Shown: positions 1 to 8,248, counted from the stretch's first letter. The stretch: DNA of 25,075 nucleotides from Bacillota bacterium (GCA_023431385.1 JAEYWA010000169.1:1-25075), one strand, 5' to 3'. Numbers and translations are program-made. The notes: a model not told the origin generated them from the letters alone.

Positions 1-99
1 GAGAATTTTAAGCAGCATCCATTTGAAGGTTTTCTCATCGTTCTTGGGATAGCTGTGCTTCTTGTGTATATGATATATATTGAAAGGCGAAAGAGATAA
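1..99 (+). CDS. C-terminal tail of a membrane protein (partial)
   Basis: The window opens inside a reading frame whose last 32 codons end in TAA at 97-99. The tail has a hydrophobic stretch (about residues 11-26 of the visible part, rich in L, I, V, G) followed by a basic end, ERRKR. This is a single membrane-spanning helix with a positively charged cytoplasmic tail. The 5' end lies outside the window, so the family cannot be named. A terminator hairpin about 70 bases downstream supports this as the end of a transcription unit. Confidence 0.6.
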   Translation, partial: ENFKQHPFEGFLIVLGIAVLLVYMIYIERRKR

Positions 100-166
100 A
101 TTTATCCCACCCCAAGTCCCGGTAAAATATGGCTTCGTCGCAAAAGTGACCATATTTGATCAAAGA

Positions 167-211
167 ACGGTATATATTAGGATATAATCTGAAAAATATA
201 TACCGTTTTTT
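167..211 (+). terminator. Rho-independent terminator
   Basis: Arms ACGGTATATATT (167-178) and AATATATACCGT (195-206) are perfect reverse complements of 12 bp with a 16-base loop. A T-rich run follows (206-211). It lies downstream of the membrane protein tail and before the M23 peptidase promoter. Confidence 0.8.
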
Positions 212-289
212 GTATTCTTTGGATAAGTGAAATTAAACTACTAGTACAATTTATATGTTTAAATATACTGGCTTTATTTATATAAGTAA

Positions 290-317
290 TTGACAATAAA
301 AACCATGTTGGTATGAT
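290..317 (+). promoter_or_regulatory. Putative sigma-A promoter for the M23 peptidase
   Basis: TTGACA at 290-295 and TATGAT at 312-317 are separated by 16 bases. This is the only good -35/-10 pair in the 298-base gap before the peptidase gene, and it leaves an 80-base leader. The rest of the gap (212-289) is AT-rich with no gene seen. Confidence 0.55.
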
Positions 318-397
318 AATATTAACTGATACTACCAGTCAATGCCACCTATTTACACAAAACAAGCAGGATTTAATTAAAAAGGATGTGATTTTAA

Positions 398-1138
398 ATG
401 AACCCTGTAATTCTAATACAGTCACTTAAACAGATGGGGGGAATTATAAAGCTAGAGGCAAAGTATGAAGGTAAACTCCCTAATAAAGACAGTTATTCGT
501 GTGCCGTTAAATATTCTTTACCTTTTGAGGGAACCTGGACAGTCGTTAACGGTGGGGTAACACAAAGTGATTCTCATTCGTGGGAAATTCCAACACAGCG
601 GTATGCCTATGACTTTATCGTTGTAGATATAGACGGAAAAAGTTATTGCGGAGAAGAAACCAGACCTGAATCATTTTATTGCTATGGCAAGGATATATTG
701 GCACCAGCAGATGGAGTTGTCATGGAAGTTGGTGACGGAAACCCGGACAGCAAGATTACAGTGGATAGAAAAGCTGCTTGTGCTGGCAAAGATATACGTG
801 GGAACTATATACTTATCCAGCACGCCAAGGATGAGTACTCTCTTCTGGCACATTTAAAGCCGGGCAGTATAAAAGTATCTGTAGGTCAGCATGTAATGCG
901 TAGAGAGAAGGTAGCACAATGCGGAAATTCTGGAAATAGCTCTGAACCGCATCTTCATTTTCAAATACAAGCAGGAGCAAGCTTCTATTCATCTCCGGGA
1001 CTACCTATAGAGTTTATTAACATATCGGCAAATTCTACACCCAATTATGAGTTGTTCGATCCCAGAGGAATTCTGGTAGAAAATACTAATACCTATCCAC
1101 CATATATTTCACGAGGTCAAAGTGTAAGCAATATCTGA
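398..1138 (+). CDS. M23 family metallopeptidase (LytM-like)
   Basis: A 246-residue protein with a zinc endopeptidase domain of the M23/LytM type, a family that usually cleaves peptide cross-links in peptidoglycan. Candidate zinc ligands are His60, Asp72 in QRYAYDF, and His187 of the PHLHF motif; His152 (AHL) is the likely catalytic partner. The domain core DILAPADGVV...NYILIQH...LLAHL...GNSGNSSEPHLHF matches the M23 fold order. No signal peptide or membrane helix is visible, which is unusual for a wall enzyme, so it could be released by lysis, act on cytosolic targets or be exported by another route. The start at ATG 398 follows an AAGGA site about 10 bases upstream. A strong terminator at 1207-1237 indicates a single-gene unit. 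The family is clear; the substrate is inferred. Confidence 0.85.
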   Translation: MNPVILIQSLKQMGGIIKLEAKYEGKLPNKDSYSCAVKYSLPFEGTWTVVNGGVTQSDSHSWEIPTQRYAYDFIVVDIDGKSYCGEETRPESFYCYGKDILAPADGVVMEVGDGNPDSKITVDRKAACAGKDIRGNYILIQHAKDEYSLLAHLKPGSIKVSVGQHVMRREKVAQCGNSGNSSEPHLHFQIQAGASFYSSPGLPIEFINISANSTPNYELFDPRGILVENTNTYPPYISRGQSVSNI

Positions 1139-1206
1139 GTAGCAAGAGAAAAATACTATTAATGAGATTAAACATAATTACAATAAGGGATTTAGTTTGT
1201 ACATAG

Positions 1207-1237
1207 GCAAGGTTATATGCACCTTGCTTTTTATTTT
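1207..1237 (+). terminator. Rho-independent terminator after the M23 gene
   Basis: Arms GCAAGGT (1207-1213) and ACCTTGC (1221-1227) pair perfectly across a 7-base loop and are followed by TTTTTATTTT (1228-1237). The intron-like sequence starts at the very next base. Confidence 0.8.
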
Positions 1238-1365
1238 GCGCGTCGAGCAAACTGCTGGAGCACACTAGTCAGTGTAACTCTGGCACTGGTAATTGTCAAA
1301 CTCCGTTAGAAGTAGTGGAGAGAAGCCTTCTAACCAAACTGTATATATGGGGGAAAGAGTACAAG
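1238..1365 (+). mobile_element. Decayed 5' fragment of a group II intron
   Basis: The sequence from GCGCG at 1238 aligns with the group II intron start at 24950: both contain CTGGAGCACACT, then CAGTGTAA-TCTGGCAC, GGTAATT and CCGTTAG in the same order and spacing, with small indels. These are features of the 5' end of domain I in bacterial group II introns. The first bases are GCGCG rather than the usual GTGCG, and no intron-encoded reverse transcriptase or domain V-like hairpin appears before the next gene at 1661. It is therefore a truncated, probably inactive relic. It sits immediately behind a terminator hairpin, the site preference known for group IIC introns. The right edge is approximate. 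Confidence 0.6.
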
Positions 1366-1554
1366 GATAGTTGACAGTCGGTTTGTTAGAAATATTTTCG
1401 CTACTGGATTATTTTACAAGCTTGGGATTCATTAAATATATTGTTACTAATAATTAAAACTAGTAAAATAGTATTAGGAGATTCCGACAAATTAATATAA
1501 AATTCGATATATATGTTTACATAAAACTACGAAACCCAAAGCATGAAAAAAGGA
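1366..1554. other. Gene-free AT-rich stretch
   Basis: No reading frame with a ribosome binding site is seen between the intron relic and the promoter region of the ROK kinase. It holds TAGTAAAATAGTA at 1461-1473, which resembles a motif at 2777-2790 ahead of the binding-protein gene; otherwise nothing recognisable. Confidence 0.4.
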
Positions 1555-1570
1555 AAAAGTACTTACTTTT
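1555..1570. promoter_or_regulatory. Putative operator (16-bp palindrome) ahead of the catabolic cluster
   Basis: AAAAGTA (1555-1561) and TACTTTT (1564-1570) are reverse complements separated by 2 bases, 11 bases upstream of the -35 box. The 8-mer AAAAGTAC recurs at 1611-1618, just past the -10 box, so the promoter is bracketed by copies of one half-site. A natural candidate binder is the ROK repressor at 8309; this is inference. Confidence 0.4.
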
Positions 1571-1581
1571 GAAATTTTATC

Positions 1582-1610
1582 TTGACATAGGTGTAATTCT
1601 GATTTAAAAT
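1582..1610 (+). promoter_or_regulatory. Sigma-A promoter of the catabolic cluster
   Basis: TTGACA at 1582-1587 and TAAAAT at 1605-1610 are spaced by exactly 17 bases. The box pair lies about 50 bases upstream of the ROK kinase start and probably drives at least that gene. Confidence 0.75.
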
Positions 1611-1660
1611 AAAAGTACGGTTAGTAAGTGTTGCGAACAAACTAAGGAAGGAAGTGAAAT

Positions 1661-2593
1661 ATGCCGACAAGTATTGGTTTAGACATTGGGGGTACGAATA
1701 TTTCTGCCGTAATTTGCGATGACCACGGTAACATAATATATTCCTGCACTAGAAGAAGTGATTATTATGGTGATCAATACCTGAAAAATATTGAAGAAAT
1801 TATCGAAAACATTATAAAAGAAAGTAAAACTGATATATGCGGCATTGGTATAGGGATACCCGGTACTGTTGATAATAATACAGGTAATGTCATTGTATGC
1901 CCAGCTTTCAATTGGAAGGATATACCGTTAAAAGAACATATAGAAAGTAAATTTGGTATAAACACATTTATTGAAAATGACGTAAATGTATGGACTTTAG
2001 CGGAAAAATACCTAGGAGCTGCAAAAGAGTATGATGATTTTGTGATGATTACTATTGGAACGGGTATTGGATGTGGATTATTCCTTGGGGGTAAGCTATA
2101 TAGAGGACATAGCTTTGAGGCAGGTGAAATTGGGTATTTGCCATTAGCGATTGAAGCATACAATGAAACATACAGTGAAAATAAATTCGGTTTCTTTGAA
2201 AGTAAAGCATCTGCTTCTGCTGCAAGCCGTATTTATAAGGAACTCACAAATAGAGATTTAGATTGCAAAGATATGTTTTTACAGGCAAAGCAAGGAGATC
2301 AAGCTGCTAAAAAAGTAGTGGAGGATGTTTACAAATACTTAGGTTTGGGTTTAAGTTCGCTTTTTTGTATCCTAAACCCTCAAATTGTTATAATTGGTGG
2401 TGGAATGGCTGAAGAAGGAACTGAGTTTTTAAATGAATTAACAAAAAACATAAAACGATTGATTCCTTTCGATGTCAAGATTAGTCTTGCAGAGACAAAA
2501 AAATATGGAGGAGCTGTTGGAAGTGCTCTGAGCGTTTTCTATAGCTGTGATAGTAAGGAATCTAAACAAACCAACACCTATAATTCATTATAA
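1661..2593 (+). CDS. ROK family sugar kinase
   Basis: A 310-residue cytoplasmic kinase of the ROK family, expected to phosphorylate a hexose or amino sugar with ATP. The phosphate-binding motif DIGGTN is at residues 8-13, a second glycine-rich loop IGTGIGCG near 132-139, and the likely catalytic base Asp107 lies in ENDVN. There is no N-terminal DNA-binding domain, so it is an enzyme, not a repressor. The usual ROK zinc site is absent: the sequence reads GEIGY with Tyr159 where His is common, and the Cys-rich CxCGxxGCxE stretch is replaced by FGFFES. It closely resembles the C-terminal part of the ROK repressor at 8309, suggesting duplication. ATG 1661 follows AAGGAAGGAAG. As first gene of the cluster it probably phosphorylates the sugar freed from the imported substrate; which sugar is not determined. 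Confidence 0.85.
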   Translation: MPTSIGLDIGGTNISAVICDDHGNIIYSCTRRSDYYGDQYLKNIEEIIENIIKESKTDICGIGIGIPGTVDNNTGNVIVCPAFNWKDIPLKEHIESKFGINTFIENDVNVWTLAEKYLGAAKEYDDFVMITIGTGIGCGLFLGGKLYRGHSFEAGEIGYLPLAIEAYNETYSENKFGFFESKASASAASRIYKELTNRDLDCKDMFLQAKQGDQAAKKVVEDVYKYLGLGLSSLFCILNPQIVIIGGGMAEEGTEFLNELTKNIKRLIPFDVKISLAETKKYGGAVGSALSVFYSCDSKESKQTNTYNSL

Positions 2594-2614
2594 TTTTTTT
2601 ATTGTTATGAAATA

Positions 2615-2635
2615 TTATGTAAACATATTACATAA
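2615..2635. promoter_or_regulatory. Inverted repeat upstream of the binding-protein gene
   Basis: TTATGTAA (2615-2622) and TTACATAA (2628-2635) are perfect reverse complements with a 5-base spacer. It lies just after the ROK kinase stop and has no T-run, so an operator or mRNA processing hairpin is more likely than a terminator. No convincing -35/-10 pair was found in the 2594-2814 gap. Confidence 0.4.
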
Positions 2636-2814
2636 CAAGTAAGATAAAAGCTGGAGAAGATTGGGAAAGTGTATAAAATACAGATAACCAAAATTTAACG
2701 AAAGGGGGAAAAGTGTTGGTTTTTATATACTCCTAATCTAACTTAATAAGAGAATCAGCTAATTGAAAATCAGTATTAGTAAAATACTATCTGTAGAAAA
2801 AAAGGAGGATTAAT

Positions 2815-4155
2815 ATGAGTAGGAAAATATTATCTATGATTTTGGCAGGTTGCATGACAGTTTCTCTTTTAGCGGGATGTGGAAGTAAGGGGGCAGCTGA
2901 AAATTCAACAGCAGCAGGTACGAGTACAGCAGCTACGAGTACAGCAAGTGCTTCAACAGCAGCAGAACCAGTATCAGTTGAATATTGGCAATATTTTTAC
3001 GAAACAAAGGTTAACCTTATGGATGAATTAATAGCAGATTTCCAGAAGGAAAATCAGAATATAACTGTTGTACAAAAACACTTCCCTTATGACTCATATC
3101 AACAGAAGGTTGCTGCTGCAGTTTCGGCAGGAACTGGACCAGATATCATCAACTTATACTATGGTTGGGTACCGAAATACGTTAAATCAGGAACCCTGCA
3201 AGCCCTTCCAGAATCTTCTTTCTCAGCAGAAAAAATCGAGAGCACCTTCGCTCCAATGGTTAAGGTTAATAAAATAGATGGAAAATATTATACTGTACCT
3301 ACAGCAGTTCGTACTCTAGGTCTTTTCTGGAATAAGGATATTTTCAAGGCAAATGGACTAGATCCTGAAAAGCCACCACAAACTCTTGAAGAATTAGTTG
3401 ATATGGCTAAGAAATGTACTAAAGTTGTTAATGGAAACCTTGAAGTAGAAGGACTTACATTCCAGCCATCAGGTCAATTACATGCATGGTTCCGTCCTGT
3501 CCTTCTCAAACAGTTTGGACAAGAGCCAATAAGTGAAGACAAGAAGACCGTTCAGTGGAATGCATCAGAAGGCGGATATAAGGCATTTGAATTCCTTGTA
3601 AATCTCGCAAAGGTTGAAAAAGTTGGTGAAAAAGACTTCTTCACTGATGACCAAACAGCATTTATCAGCGGTAAAGCAGCTCTTCACATTGACGGTTCAT
3701 ATCGTTTAGGTTCTTTAAAGAGCCAGGCTAAAGATTTGAACTATGGTGTAACAGTTCTTCCTACACACAATGGCGTTGAAACATCATTTGGTTCATTCTG
3801 GACAAATGGTATTACTACTAATGCTACAGGTGCAAAGCTTGATGCATCAGTTAAATTCCTTGAGCATTTAACATCAGTTGAAACTATGAAAACTTGGACT
3901 GAAAAAATTGGAGAAATTGGAGCAAAGAATGAAATAGCAAATGATCCTGAATTACTGAAGGATGATAAGTTAGCTCCATTCATTAAGCAGTTACCTGTTG
4001 CTGATTCATACTTCTATGTTGATGAAGACGCAGACAGAAAAGCATTAATGGACGCTATAGATCAAGTACTATTAAACAATGTTGAACCAAGAAAAGCACT
4101 TGACGAAGCAGTTAAATCTGTACAAGCTTTATTGGATGATTACTGGGGTAAATAG
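2815..4155 (+). CDS. ABC transporter sugar-binding lipoprotein (family 1)
   Basis: A 446-residue extracellular solute-binding protein of the carbohydrate-uptake type. The N-terminus is a lipoprotein signal peptide with lipobox LLAGC, so Cys22 should be lipidated and anchor the protein outside the membrane. A flexible Ala/Ser/Thr linker covers about residues 26-51, then comes the binding domain starting VSVEYWQYFYE, typical of family 1 oligosaccharide/glycerol-phosphate binders, with conserved segments GTGPDIINLYYG and FISGKAALHIDGSY. ATG 2815 follows AAAGGAGG. It is followed by two permeases; a strong stem-loop in the gap probably lets the binding protein be made in excess. The ligand cannot be read from sequence; the neighbouring enzymes suggest a sugar conjugate. 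Confidence 0.93.
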   Translation: MSRKILSMILAGCMTVSLLAGCGSKGAAENSTAAGTSTAATSTASASTAAEPVSVEYWQYFYETKVNLMDELIADFQKENQNITVVQKHFPYDSYQQKVAAAVSAGTGPDIINLYYGWVPKYVKSGTLQALPESSFSAEKIESTFAPMVKVNKIDGKYYTVPTAVRTLGLFWNKDIFKANGLDPEKPPQTLEELVDMAKKCTKVVNGNLEVEGLTFQPSGQLHAWFRPVLLKQFGQEPISEDKKTVQWNASEGGYKAFEFLVNLAKVEKVGEKDFFTDDQTAFISGKAALHIDGSYRLGSLKSQAKDLNYGVTVLPTHNGVETSFGSFWTNGITTNATGAKLDASVKFLEHLTSVETMKTWTEKIGEIGAKNEIANDPELLKDDKLAPFIKQLPVADSYFYVDEDADRKALMDAIDQVLLNNVEPRKALDEAVKSVQALLDDYWGK

Positions 4156-4193
4156 TAAGTAAAGTAAATTATTATTTGGTTATCATATCCATA

Positions 4194-4238
4194 GTATTGC
4201 TCGATGTGTTACATAAATGCTGACACATCGAGCAATAC
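4194..4238 (+). promoter_or_regulatory. Intercistronic 15-bp stem-loop
   Basis: GTATTGCTCGATGTG (4194-4208) and CACATCGAGCAATAC (4224-4238) are perfect reverse complements across a 15-base loop. There is no T-run after it, so it is unlikely to be a full terminator. Between a binding-protein gene and its permease genes such hairpins are known to protect the upstream mRNA from 3' decay. Confidence 0.75.
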
Positions 4239-4289
4239 AGCAATTGTTTGAATAAAACCTTTCGCATCAAGTTAAAAGGGGAGGACACT

Positions 4290-5195
4290 ATGAAGCTGAA
4301 GCTGTCAATTAAGGGAAGACAATCTATGTGGGCTTATATATTCATCTCAGTACCCATATTATTTTTCTTATCTATCAGAATATTTCCTACATTATATGCA
4401 TTCAATGTTAGTTTACACGAGTGGGATTTGCTTTCAAAACAAAGACCATTTGTATTTCTAGATAATTTTAAAGAATTATTAAGTGATGAAGTTTTCGGTG
4501 CATCATTAATTAATACAGGTAAGTATATATTGTTTGCCGTGCCTATAGGACTTGCTCTCAGCTTGGGTATAGCGCTGTTGCTTAATAGTATCACTAAAGG
4601 TGCTTCAATATATCGAATGGTTGTATTTATCCCGTATGTAACGTCCGTTGTTGCCGTATCATGGGTATGGAGATGGATGTTTATGAAACAGGGTGGTGTT
4701 GTAAATAATATTATTAGTTTATTTGGAATTGCAAAACAGCCTTTTTTGGATAGCACCTCTCAAGCAATTTTTGTTGTTATTTCAAATGTAATCTGGCAGG
4801 CATTAGGATTCTATACAATCATATTCCTGGCTGGAGTTAAACAAATACCGCAGACATACTATGAGGCTGCAAAAATAGATGGAGCTACACCGTGGCAAAG
4901 GTTTAAGAGTATAACTATTCCAATGCTAAATCCAACTATAGTATATCTGACAGTTATGGCTTCCATTCAAACGTTACAAGTGTTCACACAGGTATTTAAT
5001 ATCACATCCGGCGGACAGGGGATCGCAGGAGGTCCGCTAAACTCTACTGTAAGTGTTGTACTCTATATATACCAGTTAGCATTTGTTAATTACAAAATGG
5101 GCTATGCCAGTGCTGCAACAGTGGTCCTGTTCTTAATTATACTATGCATATCTCTATTCCAAATGAAAGTCTTGGACAGAAAATATGATTATTAA
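4290..5195 (+). CDS. Sugar ABC transporter permease (MalF/UgpA type)
   Basis: A permease of about 301 residues with multiple membrane helices and the cytoplasmic EAA loop EAAKIDGATPWQRFKSITIP near residue 192, which contacts the ATPase. It forms the membrane channel with the next gene product and receives substrate from the upstream lipoprotein. An in-frame ATG exists at 4248, but ATG 4290 is preferred because AAAGGGGAGG sits 5 bases ahead of it, while 4248 has no ribosome binding site and lies next to the intercistronic hairpin. No ATPase gene occurs in the cluster, so the complex probably uses a shared MsmK/UgpC-type ATPase encoded elsewhere. Confidence 0.92.
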   Translation: MKLKLSIKGRQSMWAYIFISVPILFFLSIRIFPTLYAFNVSLHEWDLLSKQRPFVFLDNFKELLSDEVFGASLINTGKYILFAVPIGLALSLGIALLLNSITKGASIYRMVVFIPYVTSVVAVSWVWRWMFMKQGGVVNNIISLFGIAKQPFLDSTSQAIFVVISNVIWQALGFYTIIFLAGVKQIPQTYYEAAKIDGATPWQRFKSITIPMLNPTIVYLTVMASIQTLQVFTQVFNITSGGQGIAGGPLNSTVSVVLYIYQLAFVNYKMGYASAATVVLFLIILCISLFQMKVLDRKYDY

Positions 5196-5225
5196 TTCAA
5201 TAATACTTACAAAAGGAGGAGCAAG

Positions 5226-6038
5226 ATGCGTAGATATTACAAGGCGTTCACTTATATATTTCTTACTATAATCGGGTTTATAATGATATTCCCATTCTTA
5301 TGGATGATATCCACTTCCTTAAAAACAGGAGTAGATATATATAGTCCATCAATAATACCAAAATCCGTAACCTTCGACAATTATGTCAGAGTAATAGAAA
5401 ATTCGAATTTTGTGTTATGGTTTAAAAACAGCCTTGTTGTTGCAGTAATTACAACAGTATCGGTTTTGTGCTTTGATACGCTTGTAGGCTATACGTTCGC
5501 AAAGCTGCCATTTAGAGGGAAAGGTCCTTTATTTGTACTTATTTTATCAACGCTGATGATTCCTACAGAGATGTTGATTATTCCATGGTACATGATGAGT
5601 ACTAGCTTTGGTTGGTTAAATAGTTATTGGTCACTGCTCTTCCCTGGATTGACATCCGCTTTTGGTATATTTATGATGAGGCAGTTCTTCATAGGAGTCC
5701 CTGATGATATACTCGAAGCAGGCAGAATAGATGGACTCTCTGAATTTGGTATCTTTTTAAGGGCAGCGGTGCCAATGGTTAAACCTGCTATGTCAGCATT
5801 GGGAATATTCACATTCCTGGGAAACTGGAATGCATTCCTTTGGCCTGTTATTGCTGTTGATCAGCCCGAAATATATACTCTGCCAGTTGGTTTGGCCTTG
5901 TTCTCAGGTGAATCATATAATCAATGGGATCTTGTAATGGCAGCAGCCAGCTTAGCAACAATACCTGTACTTATAGTATTCTTTTTCTTCCAAAAGCAGA
6001 TAATTGAAGGAATACACATGACAGGATTAAAAGCGTAA
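5226..6038 (+). CDS. Sugar ABC transporter permease (MalG/UgpE type)
   Basis: A 270-residue inner-membrane permease, partner of the preceding MalF-type protein. The N-terminus has the typical helix followed by the PFLWMISTSLKT segment of MalG-type permeases, and the EAA loop EAGRIDGLSEFGIFLRAAVP begins near residue 164. It ends with the short basic/hydrophobic tail IIEGIHMTGLKA that is common in this subfamily. ATG 5226 follows AAAAGGAGGAG. The gene starts 30 bases after the first permease and its stop lies about 13 bases before the amidohydrolase start, consistent with one operon linking import and catabolism. Confidence 0.93.
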   Translation: MRRYYKAFTYIFLTIIGFIMIFPFLWMISTSLKTGVDIYSPSIIPKSVTFDNYVRVIENSNFVLWFKNSLVVAVITTVSVLCFDTLVGYTFAKLPFRGKGPLFVLILSTLMIPTEMLIIPWYMMSTSFGWLNSYWSLLFPGLTSAFGIFMMRQFFIGVPDDILEAGRIDGLSEFGIFLRAAVPMVKPAMSALGIFTFLGNWNAFLWPVIAVDQPEIYTLPVGLALFSGESYNQWDLVMAAASLATIPVLIVFFFFQKQIIEGIHMTGLKA

Positions 6039-6051
6039 GAAGGTGAAAATA

Positions 6052-6996
6052 TTGGAATTTAAATTGATTGATTCTCATGTTCACTTTGATGTAAAAGGAT
6101 ATGATATTGTAACAATTGAAAAACGATATATAGATGAATATGGTAAAGAAAAATGGCTAAAGCTTCAATCTAAAAACCAATATCAAAGTAAAAAATGGGC
6201 ACAAGCATGGGGTTTCCCAAAGAAGGAACCTACAGATAATGATGTAAAAATCACTTCGGCTCGTTGGCTGGAAGAAATGAAGAAGTATAATATTGAAAAG
6301 CTGGTTTTTGTAACGGGTGGCAACAACGAAATTTTAAGTAAAATTATTCAGGACAATCCTGAACATTTTATTGGATATGCACACCATAATCCTTTTGAAA
6401 GTGATTCAGCTTCGAAATTGGAATTTGCAATATCTGAGCAGGGATTAAAGGGATATAAGATTATTGCACCCGATTTATCCGGAAAAATAAATGATACTTC
6501 TCTTGAACCTATGTGGAAAGTAGCTGAAAAATATCAAATCCCTGTTCTGATACACTTTGGTATATTGGGAGCAGCAGGTGGTCTTGCCACACATGTTAAT
6601 ATAAATCCTATGATAATACATGATGTAGCAAGAGCACATCCCGATATACCATTTATCATACCTCATTTAGGCTGTGGGCATCCTCAAGAACTATTACAGT
6701 TAGCATGGGTCTGCCCTAATATATATGTTGATACCTCCGGCAGTAATCAATGGGTCCGCTGGATGCCATATCCTCTTACAGTTAAGGAGCTTTTTAAAAA
6801 ATATTACGAAACAATAGGTCCTGAGAGGATAATATTTGGTACCGATTCAGAGTGGTTTCCAAGAGGATTTGTCAAACAGTATTATGACGAGCAGCGTAAG
6901 GATTGCGTTGAACTAGGTATGAAACAGGATGAATTAAAGCTAATATTTAGAGATAATATTGCTAGGTTGTTAAAGCTGGGGGATAATGATGGATGA
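6052..6996 (+). CDS. Amidohydrolase-2 family metal-dependent hydrolase
   Basis: A TIM-barrel metal enzyme of the PF04909 class (about 314 residues) that includes hydrolases of lactones, amides and pyrones, hydratases and decarboxylases. Metal-binding candidates are the N-terminal HxH motif (DSHVHF, His9 and His11), His168 in PVLIHFG, His205 in IPHLGCGH, and Asp265 in FGTDSEW. No signal peptide, so it is cytoplasmic. TTG 6052 is chosen because AGAAGGTG ends about 6 bases upstream; an in-frame GTG at 6043 lies inside that binding site and is less likely. Its stop overlaps the next gene, so the two are translationally coupled. It probably opens one bond of the imported compound, but the reaction is not determined. 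Confidence 0.82.
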   Translation: MEFKLIDSHVHFDVKGYDIVTIEKRYIDEYGKEKWLKLQSKNQYQSKKWAQAWGFPKKEPTDNDVKITSARWLEEMKKYNIEKLVFVTGGNNEILSKIIQDNPEHFIGYAHHNPFESDSASKLEFAISEQGLKGYKIIAPDLSGKINDTSLEPMWKVAEKYQIPVLIHFGILGAAGGLATHVNINPMIIHDVARAHPDIPFIIPHLGCGHPQELLQLAWVCPNIYVDTSGSNQWVRWMPYPLTVKELFKKYYETIGPERIIFGTDSEWFPRGFVKQYYDEQRKDCVELGMKQDELKLIFRDNIARLLKLGDNDG

Positions 6997-8248
6997 AAAT
7001 ATACGCAGTATCTTGGATAACGAAATAAAGATGACAATGGGATGTACTGATCCAGGTGCTATAGCTTTTGCAGCTTCACAAGCAGCAGTACTTCTTGATG
7101 GTGAATTAAAGAGTATTGATATAGTTCTCAGTAAAAGTATATATAAAAATGCTGTGTACGTTGGTATCCCGGTTATAAAGAAATCTGGTATTGAATATGC
7201 TGCAATTTTAGGTGCTGTTATCAAAAAGCCAGAGTTAAAACTAGCTGTATTAAGTGAAGTTACCTCAGAAATGCAGGCTGAAATTAAGAATTATTTAGAA
7301 AGAATTCCTGTAAAGGTGGTTTATTCAGATATAGATGAGCCACTGTATATAAGTGTCACCTGTAGTAGTGATGTATCTAACGTAACAGCAATAATAAAAG
7401 GGGATTATGATTGGATATATCATGTTGAGAAAAATAATGAAATACTATTCCATAGTGAACCAAAAAATATATTCGAAAAATATTCTTTAGAAGATTGGAA
7501 CTATAAAAATCTTTTTTATAGTATTGTAAATAGTCAAGCTGATGATGGAAATATATTGAAATATGAAAACATTAATAAAAAAGCGGCAATGTATGATATG
7601 TCAGAAGAAACAACGTATTATCTTCAAAGGATAGCCCAGCTTGATTCTGTTCCTGTTCATGATTTATCAAATATGGCTCAAATTTATGTATTAAATGCCT
7701 CACGTATGAGAATGTCAGGTGAGAGGTTTCCAATAGTTAGTGTGGCTGGAAGCGGAAATCTTGGTATATTGAGCATGCTTGCTGTATCTGCGGTTTGTGA
7801 TGCACTAAAAAAGAAACCACAGGAAAGAAAGACTGCAATATATTTATCAGTTTTAACTGCAATATATGTAAAAAGTCAGATGAACCGGCTTACAGTAATG
7901 TGTGGAACAGCAGTTGCTGGAGCAGCTGGCTCCGCTGCTGCAACAGCATATTTACTTGGAGGAGGCTTTGAAGAAGCTGAAAATGCAATAAATACTGTTA
8001 TTGGCAGTATTGGAGGTATGCTTTGTGATGGTGCAAAGGAAAGCTGTGCCTTAAAGGTTAGCTTTGCAGCAGAATGTGCAGTAAAAAGTGGGAGTATGGC
8101 TGTAAATAAAACTGGCATACTTACGGGTAGTGGCATTATTACAGATAATATTGATGAAAATATCAGAAATATAGGACTCATAAATAATTTAGGCATGAAG
8201 GAAGCAGATAACATAATGTTAGGAATTCTCAGCACACAGAAGAGGTAG
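6989..8248 (+). CDS. L-cysteine desulfidase / serine dehydratase-like iron-sulfur protein (CyuA/YhaM, UPF0597 family)
   Basis: A 419-residue cytoplasmic protein of the family containing archaeal L-cysteine desulfidase and enterobacterial YhaM/CyuA, related to the alpha domain of iron-sulfur L-serine dehydratases. These turn cysteine or serine into pyruvate, ammonia and sulfide or water using a [4Fe-4S] cluster. The family signature MGCTDPGAIAFAAS is at the N-terminus (Cys19). Further cysteines lie in VMCGTAVAGAAGSAAA (Cys305) and in MLCDGAKESCALK (Cys346 and Cys353, spaced by 7), the arrangement expected for the cluster and catalytic cysteines. ATG 6989 has GGGGG six bases upstream; ATG 6986 is also possible. 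The start overlaps the amidohydrolase stop. In this cluster it may remove a cysteine or serine released from the imported conjugate; the substrate is inferred. Confidence 0.85.
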   Translation: MDENIRSILDNEIKMTMGCTDPGAIAFAASQAAVLLDGELKSIDIVLSKSIYKNAVYVGIPVIKKSGIEYAAILGAVIKKPELKLAVLSEVTSEMQAEIKNYLERIPVKVVYSDIDEPLYISVTCSSDVSNVTAIIKGDYDWIYHVEKNNEILFHSEPKNIFEKYSLEDWNYKNLFYSIVNSQADDGNILKYENINKKAAMYDMSEETTYYLQRIAQLDSVPVHDLSNMAQIYVLNASRMRMSGERFPIVSVAGSGNLGILSMLAVSAVCDALKKKPQERKTAIYLSVLTAIYVKSQMNRLTVMCGTAVAGAAGSAAATAYLLGGGFEEAENAINTVIGSIGGMLCDGAKESCALKVSFAAECAVKSGSMAVNKTGILTGSGIITDNIDENIRNIGLINNLGMKEADNIMLGILSTQKR

